NCBI RefSeq assembly: GCF_000702885.1 | Contig: NZ_JNKO01000019.1 | Coordinates: forward strand, 1 to 58,249 | Length of the DNA stretch: 58,249 bases | Reading direction: 5' to 3' | From: Oribacterium sp. P6A1 | Lineage (GTDB): Bacteria; Bacillota; Clostridia; Lachnospirales; Lachnospiraceae | In this document: positions 25,273 through 34,803 of the stretch, piece after piece | Layout of the letters: every line of letters starts with the position of its first letter | Numbering within the stretch: the first letter of the stretch is position 1 | Translations under genes and position numbers: made by a program | The notes under the pieces: generated by a model | Databases searched by the model: none | The model's input: the letters and a program-made list of their open reading frames with translations, nothing else | Told to the model about the DNA's origin: nothing

Positions 25273-25650
25273 TTATTGAGCTTTCTTCAACTTTGCCATA
25301 TGGTTTTCACCCCAGGCTGAAAATTCATCCAGTATGATAATTATGGACTGACCTGCCTGAGTAAGGGAATACTCAACCTTAGGTGGTATCTGAGGGTATT
25401 CCTTACGATTGATAAGACCTGCTCCCTCCAGCTCCTTTAAATTTCTGCTTAAAGTTTTATAAGAGATGTCATGAACATATCTCTGAAGCTCATTGAATCT
25501 CACTGTAGGATATACTGATAAAGTGTACAGTATAGGCATTTTGAATTTTCCCGATACCAGAGATAATGCATACTCAAATCCGGTTTCAGGATTGGCTAGT
25601 TTTTCTTTGATACTTGTTCTGGTTTTCTCTGCATCTTTTATATCGGCCAT
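25273..25650 (-). CDS. HxlR-family transcriptional regulator
   Basis: 125 residues with a winged helix-turn-helix: ALSLVSGKFKMPILYTL (the HxlR signature), RFNELQRYVHDISYKTLSRNLKELEGAGLINR as recognition region, and VEYSLTQAGQSI as the wing. Members are dimeric DNA-binding proteins that respond to oxidants, aldehydes or drugs. The characteristic N-terminal Cys of formaldehyde- or quinone-sensing members is absent, so the signal is unknown. A strong GGGGAGGGG site precedes the ATG. It may govern itself and the downstream phosphatase. Confidence 0.9.
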   Translation of the reverse strand: MADIKDAEKTRTSIKEKLANPETGFEYALSLVSGKFKMPILYTLSVYPTVRFNELQRYVHDISYKTLSRNLKELEGAGLINRKEYPQIPPKVEYSLTQAGQSIIIILDEFSAWGENHMAKLKKAQ

Positions 25651-25912
25651 ATTTCCCCTCCCCTTTAAACTGTTTATAAAGCTGTTTTTTCTTTATCTTT
25701 GAGATTCTATCCCCACTTTAAATGAACTTTATCAATATACTCTATACTCTCAGACTCTAAGAAAAATCCTATGCTTTACATTTTGACCATATAATATGCT
25801 CTTCACGTATGTTCTTTTCGCTATTGTATCATTTAATTTATAAATAATACAATAATTTTTTAGTAATAATTGCGTAATTTTCAATCTTTTTTTATAAATT
25901 TTCTATACACAC
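25651..25912. other. Intergenic region
   Basis: AT-rich spacer upstream of the HxlR gene and downstream of pckA. A 7-bp inverted repeat ATTGTAT...ATACAAT (25823-25853) is visible, more than 170 bp from the HxlR start. No gene is seen. Confidence 0.3.
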
Positions 25913-25947
25913 AAAAAAAAGAGGTGAATGTAAATCATTCACCCCTC
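25913..25947 (-). terminator. pckA terminator
   Basis: Minus-strand stem GAGGGGTGAATG / CATTCACCTC followed by eight Ts, 25 bp beyond the pckA stop. Confidence 0.9.
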
Positions 25948-25971
25948 TCATAATATTTTTCAAAGAAACAA

Positions 25972-27585
25972 TTAGAGCTGAGGACCTGCAGCAACAAGTG
26001 CCTTTCCGTCTTCATTTCCCTGATACTTTACGAAATTCTTCTGGAATCTTTCAGCAAGATCCTTTGCCTTCTCTTCCCACTCTGAAGCACTTGCATAAGT
26101 ATCACGAGGATCAAGAATTCCTGTGTCAACACCAGGAAGCTCTGTAGGAACTTCAAAATCAAAATAAGGAATCTTCTTTGTAGGAGCCTTGAGAACATCT
26201 CCGTTAAGGATAGCATCGATGATTCCACGTGTATCCTTGATAGAAATTCTCTTTCCTGTTCCGTTCCATCCTGTATTTACAAGATAAGCCTTAGCACCTG
26301 ACTTCTCCATCTTCTTAACGAGCTCCTGAGCGTACTTTGTAGGATGGAGCTCAAGGAATGCCTGTCCGAAGCAAGCTGAGAATGTAGGAGTAGGCTCTGT
26401 GATACCACGCTCTGTTCCTGCAAGCTTAGCTGTGAAACCTGAAAGGAAGTAGTACTGTGTCTGCTCCGGTGTAAGGATAGATACAGGAGGAAGTACTCCG
26501 AATGCATCTGCTGAAAGGAAGATAACATTATCAGCCTGAGGACCTGCAGATACAGGATTTACCTTCTTAACATTCTTCTCTATGAAATCGATAGGATATG
26601 AAACACGGGTATTCTCTGTAACGCTCTTATCTGCGAAATCAAGCTTTCCGTCTTCAGCAACTGTTACATTCTCAAGAAGAGCATTTCTCTTGATAGCATT
26701 GTAGATATCAGGCTCAGCCTCTGCATCAAGATTGATTACCTTTGCATAGCATCCACCCTCAAGGTTAAATACACCGTTGTCATCCCAGCCGTGCTCATCA
26801 TCACCGATGAGAAGTCTCTTAGGATCTGTTGAAAGTGTTGTCTTACCTGTTCCTGAAAGACCGAAGAAAATTGCTGTATGCTCACCGTTCATATCTGTAT
26901 TTGCTGAACAGTGCATGGAAGCCATTCCCTTAAGAGGAAGGAAGTAATTCATCATTGAGAACATACCCTTCTTCATCTCTCCGCCGTACCAGGTGTTAAG
27001 GATTACCTGCTCCTTGCTTGTAACATTGAAAGCTACACATGTCTCAGAGTTAAGTCCAAGCTCCTTATAGTTCTCAACCTTAGCCTTTGAAGCTGTGTAT
27101 ACGATGAAATCAGGCTCAAATGTTGCCTCTTCCTCAGCTGTAGGCTCAATGAACATGTTCTTAACAAAATGTGCCTGCCAAGCTACTTCCATGATGAAAC
27201 GTACAGCCATACGTGTATCTTTATTGGCTCCACAGAAAGCATCAACTACAAAAAGTCTCTTACCGCTGAGTTCCTTCTTTGCAAGATCCTTGACAACTGC
27301 CCATGTTTCCTCTGTCATAGGATGGTTATCATTCTTATACTCATCTGTTGTCCACCATACAGTGTCCTTTGAGTTCTCATCCATAACGATATACTTATCT
27401 TTAGGAGAACGTCCTGTGTAGATACCTGTGAATACATCTACTGCGCCGAGCTCTGTATCATGTCCAACCTCAAATCCCTCAAGGCCAGCCTTTTTCTCTT
27501 CTTTGTAAAGATCTTCGTATGAAGGATTGTAAACAATTTCAGTTGTTCCGGTAATGCCATACTTTGTTAAATCAATCTTTGCCAT
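25972..27585 (-). CDS. pckA: Phosphoenolpyruvate carboxykinase (ATP)
   Basis: 537 residues, the standard length. It has [12 protein letters not shown] (substrate loop), the kinase-1 ATP site [13 protein letters not shown] (near 245-255), the metal site with [21 protein letters not shown], and the nucleotide-binding [13 protein letters not shown]. It converts oxaloacetate and ATP to PEP, CO2 and ADP, or runs in the carboxylating, ATP-yielding direction that is common in rumen and gut fermenters forming succinate. AGAGGT precedes the ATG at suitable distance. It is monocistronic with a strong terminator, and its codon use is biased toward a small set, as in highly expressed genes. Confidence 0.97.
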   Translation of the reverse strand: MAKIDLTKYGITGTTEIVYNPSYEDLYKEEKKAGLEGFEVGHDTELGAVDVFTGIYTGRSPKDKYIVMDENSKDTVWWTTDEYKNDNHPMTEETWAVVKDLAKKELSGKRLFVVDAFCGANKDTRMAVRFIMEVAWQAHFVKNMFIEPTAEEEATFEPDFIVYTASKAKVENYKELGLNSETCVAFNVTSKEQVILNTWYGGEMKKGMFSMMNYFLPLKGMASMHCSANTDMNGEHTAIFFGLSGTGKTTLSTDPKRLLIGDDEHGWDDNGVFNLEGGCYAKVINLDAEAEPDIYNAIKRNALLENVTVAEDGKLDFADKSVTENTRVSYPIDFIEKNVKKVNPVSAGPQADNVIFLSADAFGVLPPVSILTPEQTQYYFLSGFTAKLAGTERGITEPTPTFSACFGQAFLELHPTKYAQELVKKMEKSGAKAYLVNTGWNGTGKRISIKDTRGIIDAILNGDVLKAPTKKIPYFDFEVPTELPGVDTGILDPRDTYASASEWEEKAKDLAERFQKNFVKYQGNEDGKALVAAGPQL

Positions 27586-27853
27586 TCTGCTTTTACCTCT
27601 TTCTCTTTGAATATCTGCCAGTTTTTATGGATTAAAGAGTTATCCTTTTCCCCTATAATCCACATTTCGGATAAACCTCTCGCAAGTTTACCCGGGTTTT
27701 ATTATACACTATTAATAATCAAAGTCACTAAAATAATCTAATTTTTAACAAATTAAAACGAGATTTTTTAAACAAATATATGTTCTCTTTTACGATTTTA
27801 TGCTATATTTGTTTTATTAATATGCTTAGTTTTTTTCGAGGACTCTGTTTATC

Positions 27854-29530
27854 ATGAATACCATATTTCATATAGATGTTAATTCTGCTTTTCTCAGTTG
27901 GACTGCTGTGAAACGTCTTAAAGAGAATCCTGATTCCATAGATTTACGTAAGATTCCTTCAGCTATTGGCGGAAATACCGAAACACGCCACGGAATCATA
28001 ACCGCAAAATCCATACCGGCCGGAAAATTCGGAATCAAAACTGCCATGCCTGTCATTAAAGCTCTTGAATTATGTCCGGAGCTTGTTCTGGCACAATCTG
28101 ATTTTGAAACTTACAGAATGTATTCAAGAGCATTTATTGACATTCTGAGAAAGTATTCACCGGTTGTGGAACAGGTATCCATAGATGAGGCTTTTCTGGA
28201 TTTGACAGGCATGGAACAATCCATAAAATCAGTAATATTTCAACAGATTGTGGCGGGAACATTATCGGAAAGAGACAAAACATTAGGCCCCCTTTCCCAA
28301 TCTGAATGTATGGAACTAATCCGATTGCTGGAGGGTTTTATTTCACTTGATGAATTCGGATTGATATCTTCAATTCATGAAGTTACCTGCAATTCTCATG
28401 AGGATCCATGTTATAAGTACATTAATTCAGATAAACGTGAAACACTTTTCCACATTTTAAACAGTAACTGTGCACACAGAGTTGATTTGTTTAAATTATT
28501 GCCATTTCCTTTAAATGCTGCTGTACTCATCAAGGATGAAATCCGTGACACTTTGGGTTTTACGGTAAATGTAGGCATTTCCCTTAATAAACTCCTGGCT
28601 AAAATGGGTTCTGATCTTGAAAAACCTGATAAAATCCACACTTTATATCCTTCAGAGATTTCTGCAAAGATGTGGAGTCTTCCTATAGGCTCTCTTTTCG
28701 GATGCGGTGGAAAAACCGCTGCAAAGCTTGAAAAGATCGGTGTACACACTATCGGAGATGCTGCAAAGATGGATCCGGAAGTATTGACTGCTGTCCTTGG
28801 CCAAAACGCAGGACTTTATATTCACAACTCAGCCAATGGTCATAACTACAGTTCTGTTTCGGATGAGATTGATGAAGCTAAAAGTATTTCCAATGAGTTG
28901 ACTACTCCTCATGACATAGATACCGGTAACCTTGAAACAGATGGTCTAAAGATTCTTAGGCAACTGGCAGAACAGGTTTCACGTAGATTAAAAAAACATG
29001 GATTATATGCCGGAACCATTGGATTTACAGTAAAAACAGATGATTTTAAACGTCGTTCCATACAAAAAAAATTAATTGATTCAACAAATGACGAGAATAA
29101 AATCTACGATGCAGCTATGGATTTGATGTATGAACTTTTACTGGGAACCGATTCAAACCATAATTCTGCCATTAACACGGATTCTCCTGCAATGTCCAAA
29201 GAATCATCCACAAGCAGTGTTGACGAATTGCCGGATATGAAGTTTGATTCAATTAATCGTGATTTATCTATCCCTGCTTCTAAGTCAGGGCTGTTTGGCA
29301 TGGGGTATAAAATCAGACTTATGTGCATATCCACTGCAAATTTCGATCATGGTGAATACAGACAAATGACATTTGATGATCTGATAAAGCATTCCGCAGA
29401 ATTGGAAAAGGAAAAGCTTTTATCAAGAAAGCTTATGGAAAAAAAGAAGAAACTAAATGATTTATCCGAATCCCTGAGACGTAAATTCGGTGATTCTATT
29501 GTAAAAAAAGGATTATTAAGTGATAAATAA
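27854..29530 (+). CDS. dinB: Y-family DNA polymerase (DinB / Pol IV-like) with large insertion
   Basis: 558 residues, versus about 350-420 usual. Palm motifs: FHIDVNSAFLSW with the first catalytic Asp at the N-terminus, SYR-like region TYRMYSRAF, and VSIDEAFLDLTG (D111, E112). After LTG (about 119) comes an extra stretch of roughly 85 residues before NAAVLIKDEIRDTLGFTVNVGIS resumes the normal palm. The helix-hairpin-helix (SLFGCGGKTAAKLEKIGVHTIGDAA) and little-finger domain follow, the latter also carrying a low-complexity Ser/Asp insertion around 430-475. It should perform translesion synthesis. The ribosome binding site is weak. It is divergent from pckA. Confidence 0.88.
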   Translation: MNTIFHIDVNSAFLSWTAVKRLKENPDSIDLRKIPSAIGGNTETRHGIITAKSIPAGKFGIKTAMPVIKALELCPELVLAQSDFETYRMYSRAFIDILRKYSPVVEQVSIDEAFLDLTGMEQSIKSVIFQQIVAGTLSERDKTLGPLSQSECMELIRLLEGFISLDEFGLISSIHEVTCNSHEDPCYKYINSDKRETLFHILNSNCAHRVDLFKLLPFPLNAAVLIKDEIRDTLGFTVNVGISLNKLLAKMGSDLEKPDKIHTLYPSEISAKMWSLPIGSLFGCGGKTAAKLEKIGVHTIGDAAKMDPEVLTAVLGQNAGLYIHNSANGHNYSSVSDEIDEAKSISNELTTPHDIDTGNLETDGLKILRQLAEQVSRRLKKHGLYAGTIGFTVKTDDFKRRSIQKKLIDSTNDENKIYDAAMDLMYELLLGTDSNHNSAINTDSPAMSKESSTSSVDELPDMKFDSINRDLSIPASKSGLFGMGYKIRLMCISTANFDHGEYRQMTFDDLIKHSAELEKEKLLSRKLMEKKKKLNDLSESLRRKFGDSIVKKGLLSDK

Positions 29531-29571
29531 AAGATGACTGAATTGAGATGTGCCCTCTAATCAGTCATCTT
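29531..29571. terminator. Bidirectional terminator
   Basis: Perfect 11-bp stem AAGATGACTGA / TCAGTCATCTT between the dinB (+) and GH28 (-) stop codons. T tracts are moderate on both sides. Confidence 0.75.
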
Positions 29572-29586
29572 ATTTGATTCTATCTT

Positions 29587-31080
29587 TTACAGATACGTAC
29601 TTATTCTATTCATATTTACGTTAGAGCAATTCTGAACCACTATATTTGACCTGTTATATATACCTACCCGGTCAAAATATATATTTGAAATCAATTCAGG
29701 TTCATCAAAACCGATTATTTCTATGGCATTACAGCTCTTTTTCTTTTTATCTTCATCAAGATATCTTCCGCTGATCATTACATTACTGAATCTGCAATCT
29801 GTAAACTCAGGCTTATCATTTGCTGCCTCACCATCATCATTATAATTCACTGAATGCATCAAGATTCTAGAGAATTTGGAATCCCTGATATTTATGTTTC
29901 TGACATGGCCGCCTCTTTTTTTCGTAGCCTTAATCTCAAAACCATTGGAACTGTCAGTCATATCACAGTCCCAAATATTTACATTATCTATTCCGCCTGA
30001 AATCTCGGATCCTATGACTATTCCATGTCCAAACTTACTTATGCAGTCAAATATATTTATATTTTTTGTGGGAATGTTTATAACATTTCCCTCCGGATTC
30101 TTTCCTGATTTTATGGCTATGGCATCATCACCTGTATTAAATTCACATGCAAATATAGTGCAGTCATGGCTTGAATCAGGATCCCATCCGTCACCGTTCC
30201 ACACATCCTCGGAATAAAAACTGCAATGATCCGTAACAACATCCTGACTGTATATCATATGAACGTTCCATGATGCACCATACTTTAAATTCAGTCCGGA
30301 AATCCTTACATTCTTTGAGTTGGAAATATTAATCAGCCTGGGTCTTGCTCTTCCCGGTAATGTTTCCTCCTTCTCATATTCACTTAGATTAAGACTGCCT
30401 GTATCAATATGTTTCTTTTCCTCTTCTATAATCCTCTCTGCAAGCTTTCTGCCTCCGCTTTCAATGGTTCCTTTTCCATGAATTATCACATTCTCACAGT
30501 TAATATCGGATGAATGATCCATAGTACCCATATTTATGAGGCTTGAATAGCACATCATTTCGATTCCTTCAAATCTGCTTGGAATCTTCGGAAGATAATC
30601 TCTTGGATTTTCTGTCCCTCTAAGAACAGCTCCTTTTTCAATATAAATGTCTATATTCCCATGAAGATGTAAAGCTCCGGTCAGATATATTCCTCCGGGG
30701 ATATAAATCCGGTCCTTTGGGCCCGCTTCATCGATAGCCATCTGAAACGCCTTGGTATTCATGGTCTTGCCATCCCCGACAGCCTTATATGGTTCTTTGG
30801 TAATATCTATTATTTTCTTTTCCTTCGAAGTAACAAAGGATACCTTGTCAATCTTTACCGCTCTTGCTGATTTCTTTTTTATCGTGTACTCAACCTTTAC
30901 TCTGTATTTATGGTTGGACTTAAGTTTTTTTATTGTGAAATGTGTCCTGTCGGTTTTACCACATTCCTTACCATCCAGGTACACGGTGTAGCTAAGTTCA
31001 TCTGTCAGTTCAACCGGTTTATACCAGTATATCGTAGCTGTATCTGATGTAACCAATGTATAAAGCTTGTTTTCCTTCAT
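29587..31080 (-). CDS. Glycoside hydrolase family 28 (polygalacturonase-like)
   Basis: 497 residues. An N-terminal fibronectin-III-like domain (about 1-90) leads into a right-handed beta-helix of the pectinase fold. GH28 motifs: WNGDGWDPDSS (first Asp of the NTD-like site), NTGDDAIAIKSG (paired catalytic Asp), GHGIVIGSE (catalytic-site His) and FEIKATKKRGG (RIK-like substrate motif). It would hydrolyse galacturonides from pectin. No signal peptide is present, so it likely works on imported oligogalacturonides in the cytoplasm. The frame runs to 31107; AGAGGTGA just upstream favours the ATG at 31080. It is convergent with dinB. Confidence 0.92.
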   Translation of the reverse strand: MKENKLYTLVTSDTATIYWYKPVELTDELSYTVYLDGKECGKTDRTHFTIKKLKSNHKYRVKVEYTIKKKSARAVKIDKVSFVTSKEKKIIDITKEPYKAVGDGKTMNTKAFQMAIDEAGPKDRIYIPGGIYLTGALHLHGNIDIYIEKGAVLRGTENPRDYLPKIPSRFEGIEMMCYSSLINMGTMDHSSDINCENVIIHGKGTIESGGRKLAERIIEEEKKHIDTGSLNLSEYEKEETLPGRARPRLINISNSKNVRISGLNLKYGASWNVHMIYSQDVVTDHCSFYSEDVWNGDGWDPDSSHDCTIFACEFNTGDDAIAIKSGKNPEGNVINIPTKNINIFDCISKFGHGIVIGSEISGGIDNVNIWDCDMTDSSNGFEIKATKKRGGHVRNINIRDSKFSRILMHSVNYNDDGEAANDKPEFTDCRFSNVMISGRYLDEDKKKKSCNAIEIIGFDEPELISNIYFDRVGIYNRSNIVVQNCSNVNMNRISTYL

Positions 31081-31215
31081 TTTGTCACCTCTATAGGCAT
31101 TCTTCATACTTTTATTTTCCGCAAAACGATGATATCATACTACAGATTCTTTGCCAAAATATTTGTTTTGACTGTACTTTTTAATATTTGTTTTTTTCAG
31201 CTTCATACTTATCTT

Positions 31216-32139
31216 ATGATTAAAATTATTTTTTTTGATATAGATGGAACCCTCAGACCCTTTGAAACAGGCGCCATTTCAAAATCCACTCAGGCAGCTG
31301 TAAAAAAAGCCCATGATGCAGGAATCATCACTGCTATTGCCACAGGTAGACATTGGCTTGAAATAAAAAATGAAAATCTCATTGAGGGTATGCGATTTGA
31401 TGCATTTGTTACTTTGGACGGTGAATACTGCTATGTTCTTGATAAAGAAATGGTAGATTATGCGGTTAATCGAAATGAGCATTACTTACATCATGAACAT
31501 TACATATTTGATTCTTCTGAATCAGAAAAGCCAATTTGCTATTTTGATCCTTTAAACGGGACCTGCGTGCAAAAAATAGAGATAGCTCCGGACCAGATAG
31601 AAACTGTTCTTAATCTTTGTAATGAGCACTCCTACTCCTGTCTTTTCGAGGAGGAAAGGCTGATTTATGCCAACACTGTAACCCATGAACTTCTGAAGGT
31701 TCTTCAGGATATCAAATCAAATCAGCCTCCTGTACTGGATACCCGACGGGCTTTAAAAAATCCGGTATATATGCTTATTCCTGTTATGAGTCTTGAAGAT
31801 TCAATAGAACTTGAAAAAAAGGTTCCGGGCTGTCAACTTGTACGCTGGTCAGATGGTCTCAGCTTCGATCTTACAAAAAAAGGTATCACCAAGGTTTCCG
31901 GTATTGATGCCATACTAAAGCATTATGGCATCGCATTATCTGAATGTGCTGCCATAGGTGACGGATGGAATGATGTTGATATGTTAAATCACTGTGGTCT
32001 TGGCATTGCTATGGGCAACGCAAAACCTGAATGTAAATCCGTTGCAGACTATATATGTCCTCATATTCTTGATGATGGTATCAATGATGCTATAGACTAC
32101 ATCATTAACTACAATGAAACACATAATTATATTCTTTAA
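31216..32139 (+). CDS. HAD-superfamily Cof-type phosphatase
   Basis: 307 residues. Motif I is IIFFDIDGTLRPF, motif II is TAIATGRHW, and motif IV is AAIGDGWNDVDML, followed by IAMGNAKPECK. A large C2-type cap between the core halves identifies the Cof subfamily (sugar phosphate / FMN phosphatases). The substrate is unknown. The open frame begins at 31129, but motif I must lie near the N-terminus, so the ATG at 31216 is chosen even though its ribosome binding site is poor. It is divergent from GH28 and convergent with the sulfatase gene. Confidence 0.88.
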   Translation: MIKIIFFDIDGTLRPFETGAISKSTQAAVKKAHDAGIITAIATGRHWLEIKNENLIEGMRFDAFVTLDGEYCYVLDKEMVDYAVNRNEHYLHHEHYIFDSSESEKPICYFDPLNGTCVQKIEIAPDQIETVLNLCNEHSYSCLFEEERLIYANTVTHELLKVLQDIKSNQPPVLDTRRALKNPVYMLIPVMSLEDSIELEKKVPGCQLVRWSDGLSFDLTKKGITKVSGIDAILKHYGIALSECAAIGDGWNDVDMLNHCGLGIAMGNAKPECKSVADYICPHILDDGINDAIDYIINYNETHNYIL

Positions 32140-32193
32140 TACTTTTAGCTTAAATTCTATTTTATAAATCTACATAACTATATTTTTGCATAT

Positions 32194-32230
32194 AAAAATG
32201 AGAGTACCTTATCACGTACTCTCATTTTTT
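32194..32230. terminator. Bidirectional terminator overlapping a stop codon
   Basis: AAAAATGAGAGTAC / GTACTCTCATTTTTT with an 8-nt loop. The stop codon of the leftward sulfatase gene lies inside the loop and right arm. Confidence 0.9.
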
Positions 32231-33795
32231 GTTTCAGATTCAGCTTTTGTTTTTTTCTCTTTTTCTTTTAACTCTTTTGCTTCCTTTGATTCAAATGCCG
32301 CACTCTTATCGATCTGTCCAAACTCTATCATCAGATCAGATTTTTTCTCAAGTTCATTTTTCTCAAATTCTCTTCCAAACTTCTCAGATAAAGTCTTTTC
32401 ACAGGAAAACAGATTAGTACCCAATCCCAGTCGGTCTCCCTCTATAGTTACTCCCATGGCAGCCAGGGTTGTGGGAAAATCATCAAAGGTAGTGTAGTCT
32501 CTTCTTACATTTATCTTTGGACTGACAGATGAATTGATATATGCTGTATATACAGTTCTTTCATATTCATTCGGTACACTATTGCAGAAATCGTGATCCA
32601 TTGTCGGATGATCTCCACTTATAACAATGGTTGTATTTTCAAACCAGTCCTGAACCTTACACCAGTCAACAAACTCTTTCACCTGTCTGGATGCACAGTT
32701 ATAGACATTGGCATACTGATCATCAAAATTTTTCTGACATATTTCGCATACATATCCATCAGGGAAATGTGTATCAACTGTCAGAAGGGTAAGATTAAAA
32801 GGTTCTGATTTCTGTGAAAGCCTCGTAAGCTCCTCTTTTGCATACTCATAAAGCTTTCTGTCTTCAAATCCCCAGTTTACCCAGTATGAAGGATCAAACT
32901 TATGCTGTTTTTTCCAATAGCTGTAATCTTTTATCTCATAGTTTCCATGACTATTGAAATATAACTTCCTTCCTCCGAAATAACCAACTGATCCCAATAG
33001 GAATTCCTGGTTATACCCCTCTTTATGAAGAATATCTCCAAGAGTGATAATACCGGGGAAAAAACTGCTTTGGGAATCCATTGCATTTTTGTCTATGGAT
33101 ATTTTCAACGGTAATCCCGATGTTTGTGCAAACAGTGCACCCATTGTCCACGTTGCGCCCGGCATTGCATATCCACCGTTCAGCCTGGATTCTTCACCTG
33201 AAAAATCTTCATTCTCCTCTGCCAGTCTTGTTAGCTCTGGAATGACATTATCTTTAAATGCTCCCCCTGACTTTTCATCAGCAAATGTAATTTCTGTTGA
33301 CTCAAGGTAAATATATATCAGATTCTTTTTCTTTTCCGGAAACTCTATTTTCACATCTTTCGGATCTACATAATTATCATCTATAAAGCTTGATTTCTCA
33401 AATTGTGATACAAGATAGTTTCCCAGATCCAAATCATCCCAAGCATTGATCACGGTAAATCCTGTGGTAAAAAATGCACTTACAAATGAAAGCATCAGCG
33501 CATAACCATAGGCTTTTTTCTTCCTGTAAGTTATAAATACAGCTATGACTATAAGAGATACCAGGGCTGCAGGTACAGTACAGTGCATAAGATATTCTTT
33601 CACCATTACAGTACTTGTTCCCTGTAGTGGAGCCACAATATGGTATATTATCTCATCAACGGTGAGTTCTGACCATGTCGCCAACAGCCATTTAACACTG
33701 AACATAATCAGTGTTGAGAGAAATACCAATATGACAGCCAAAACAGTCTCTATCCTTATCATTACCGCTTTATTCTTTTTCAAAATTTTTTTCAT
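32212..33795 (-). CDS. LTA-synthase-like / phosphoglycerol transferase sulfatase-fold membrane protein
   Basis: 527 residues. Three hydrophobic helices cover about 15-40, 70-88 and 95-115. An extracellular sulfatase-fold domain begins NLIYIYLESTEIT (the family's LxxESxxxT-like metal/nucleophile site) and continues with YAMPGATWTMGALFAQTSGLP, LLTVDTHFPDG and VISGDHPTMDH (metal-binding Asp-His). This arrangement is that of LtaS/MdoB proteins, which move glycerol-phosphate from phosphatidylglycerol onto polymers or glycans outside the cell. Only three helices instead of five, and a charged Lys/Glu tail, suggest a shortened membrane part. The ribosome binding site is weak. Confidence 0.83.
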   Translation of the reverse strand: MKKILKKNKAVMIRIETVLAVILVFLSTLIMFSVKWLLATWSELTVDEIIYHIVAPLQGTSTVMVKEYLMHCTVPAALVSLIVIAVFITYRKKKAYGYALMLSFVSAFFTTGFTVINAWDDLDLGNYLVSQFEKSSFIDDNYVDPKDVKIEFPEKKKNLIYIYLESTEITFADEKSGGAFKDNVIPELTRLAEENEDFSGEESRLNGGYAMPGATWTMGALFAQTSGLPLKISIDKNAMDSQSSFFPGIITLGDILHKEGYNQEFLLGSVGYFGGRKLYFNSHGNYEIKDYSYWKKQHKFDPSYWVNWGFEDRKLYEYAKEELTRLSQKSEPFNLTLLTVDTHFPDGYVCEICQKNFDDQYANVYNCASRQVKEFVDWCKVQDWFENTTIVISGDHPTMDHDFCNSVPNEYERTVYTAYINSSVSPKINVRRDYTTFDDFPTTLAAMGVTIEGDRLGLGTNLFSCEKTLSEKFGREFEKNELEKKSDLMIEFGQIDKSAAFESKEAKELKEKEKKTKAESETKNEST

Positions 33796-34239
33796 AAACT
33801 ATTTCTAACCAGTGATGCCTCTCCTTTATGAATTATTATAATCTGTTTTGATTGTTCTAAGATGACAGAATAACTAATGCCAGGTTAAAGAGGCATTACT
33901 ATATACATTACATTGACCCTGATTAGTTTAGACATATTTTATTTTCCTATCAATATACATATTTTCTAATAAATCCAAATATTTCCTCTTCATTTTTCAA
34001 AATATTTAATATTTTTTCTTTTCTGGATTTTATCTATACTTCTTTTCCTTTGATTCTTATTAAATATTCTAAATTTTTTCCGAAATGCTTTGATTATAGA
34101 TTGAAACTGCTATTCTCTTGTTTTATATTCTTATTGCTTGAATTTATGTAATTTCTTGTTTATTATTGTTACTTTGTTGTTTATTTTCGGTCTTCGGATT
34201 TCACGGCTAAGACCGATGTTTTTTTCTATAGGACTATCT
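33796..34239. other. AT-rich intergenic region
   Basis: Very AT-rich spacer between the divergent sulfatase and HD-domain genes. The open frame reaching left to 34138 encodes a hydrophobic run but lacks a ribosome binding site. I see no other element. Confidence 0.35.
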
Positions 34240-34776
34240 ATGACATTAACAACTGATGAATTATGTTTTGTTGAAAAGTATAAACATATTACACTTAATG
34301 ATGAATATTTGAAGCTTAAATCTGTTCCAAGACACGGAAGCACCAATACCTTTGATCATTCCGTTCGTGTTGCCATTATGGCATCCTCTTTATCAAGATA
34401 CATGCATATTGATCCTGAATGTGCTGCCAGAGTCGGTCTTCTTCATGATTTCTGTCTTGTTGATTATCATAAGGATGATAAAGAAGTTCATAATGGTCGC
34501 TGGTACTGTTTTTACCATCCTGAGGATGCGGTGATAAATTCCGAGAATGAAGGTTTTTATCTCTCTGATATTGAAAAGAAGGCAATATGGAGTCATATGT
34601 TTCCTCTTTCCACCTGCATACCCACCTCACGATTGGGATATCTCCTCACCTTCTGTGATAAGGTTGTTGCAACACAGGAATCCTTCGCCAATATACCTGA
34701 AGGTTTCTGCCGACTAATACCTGTTGTTAATAAAATGCGATTACAGGCTATAAATGCCATAACACGTAAAAACTGA
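34240..34776 (+). CDS. HD-domain phosphohydrolase
   Basis: 178 residues. The HD superfamily signature is visible: TFDHSVRVAIMASSL (first His) and VGLLHDFCLVDYH (His-Asp), with YHPEDAV and later SHMFPL providing further metal-ligand candidates. A nucleotide or phosphate-ester hydrolase role is inferred; the substrate is unknown. The open frame extends to 34138, but the ATG at 34240 with AGGA seven bases upstream gives a normal start. It is 27 bp upstream of rsmA on the same strand, so the two probably share a transcript. Confidence 0.75.
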   Translation: MTLTTDELCFVEKYKHITLNDEYLKLKSVPRHGSTNTFDHSVRVAIMASSLSRYMHIDPECAARVGLLHDFCLVDYHKDDKEVHNGRWYCFYHPEDAVINSENEGFYLSDIEKKAIWSHMFPLSTCIPTSRLGYLLTFCDKVVATQESFANIPEGFCRLIPVVNKMRLQAINAITRKN

Positions 34777-34803
34777 ATTATATAATTATTATTTTAGAGG
34801 TAT

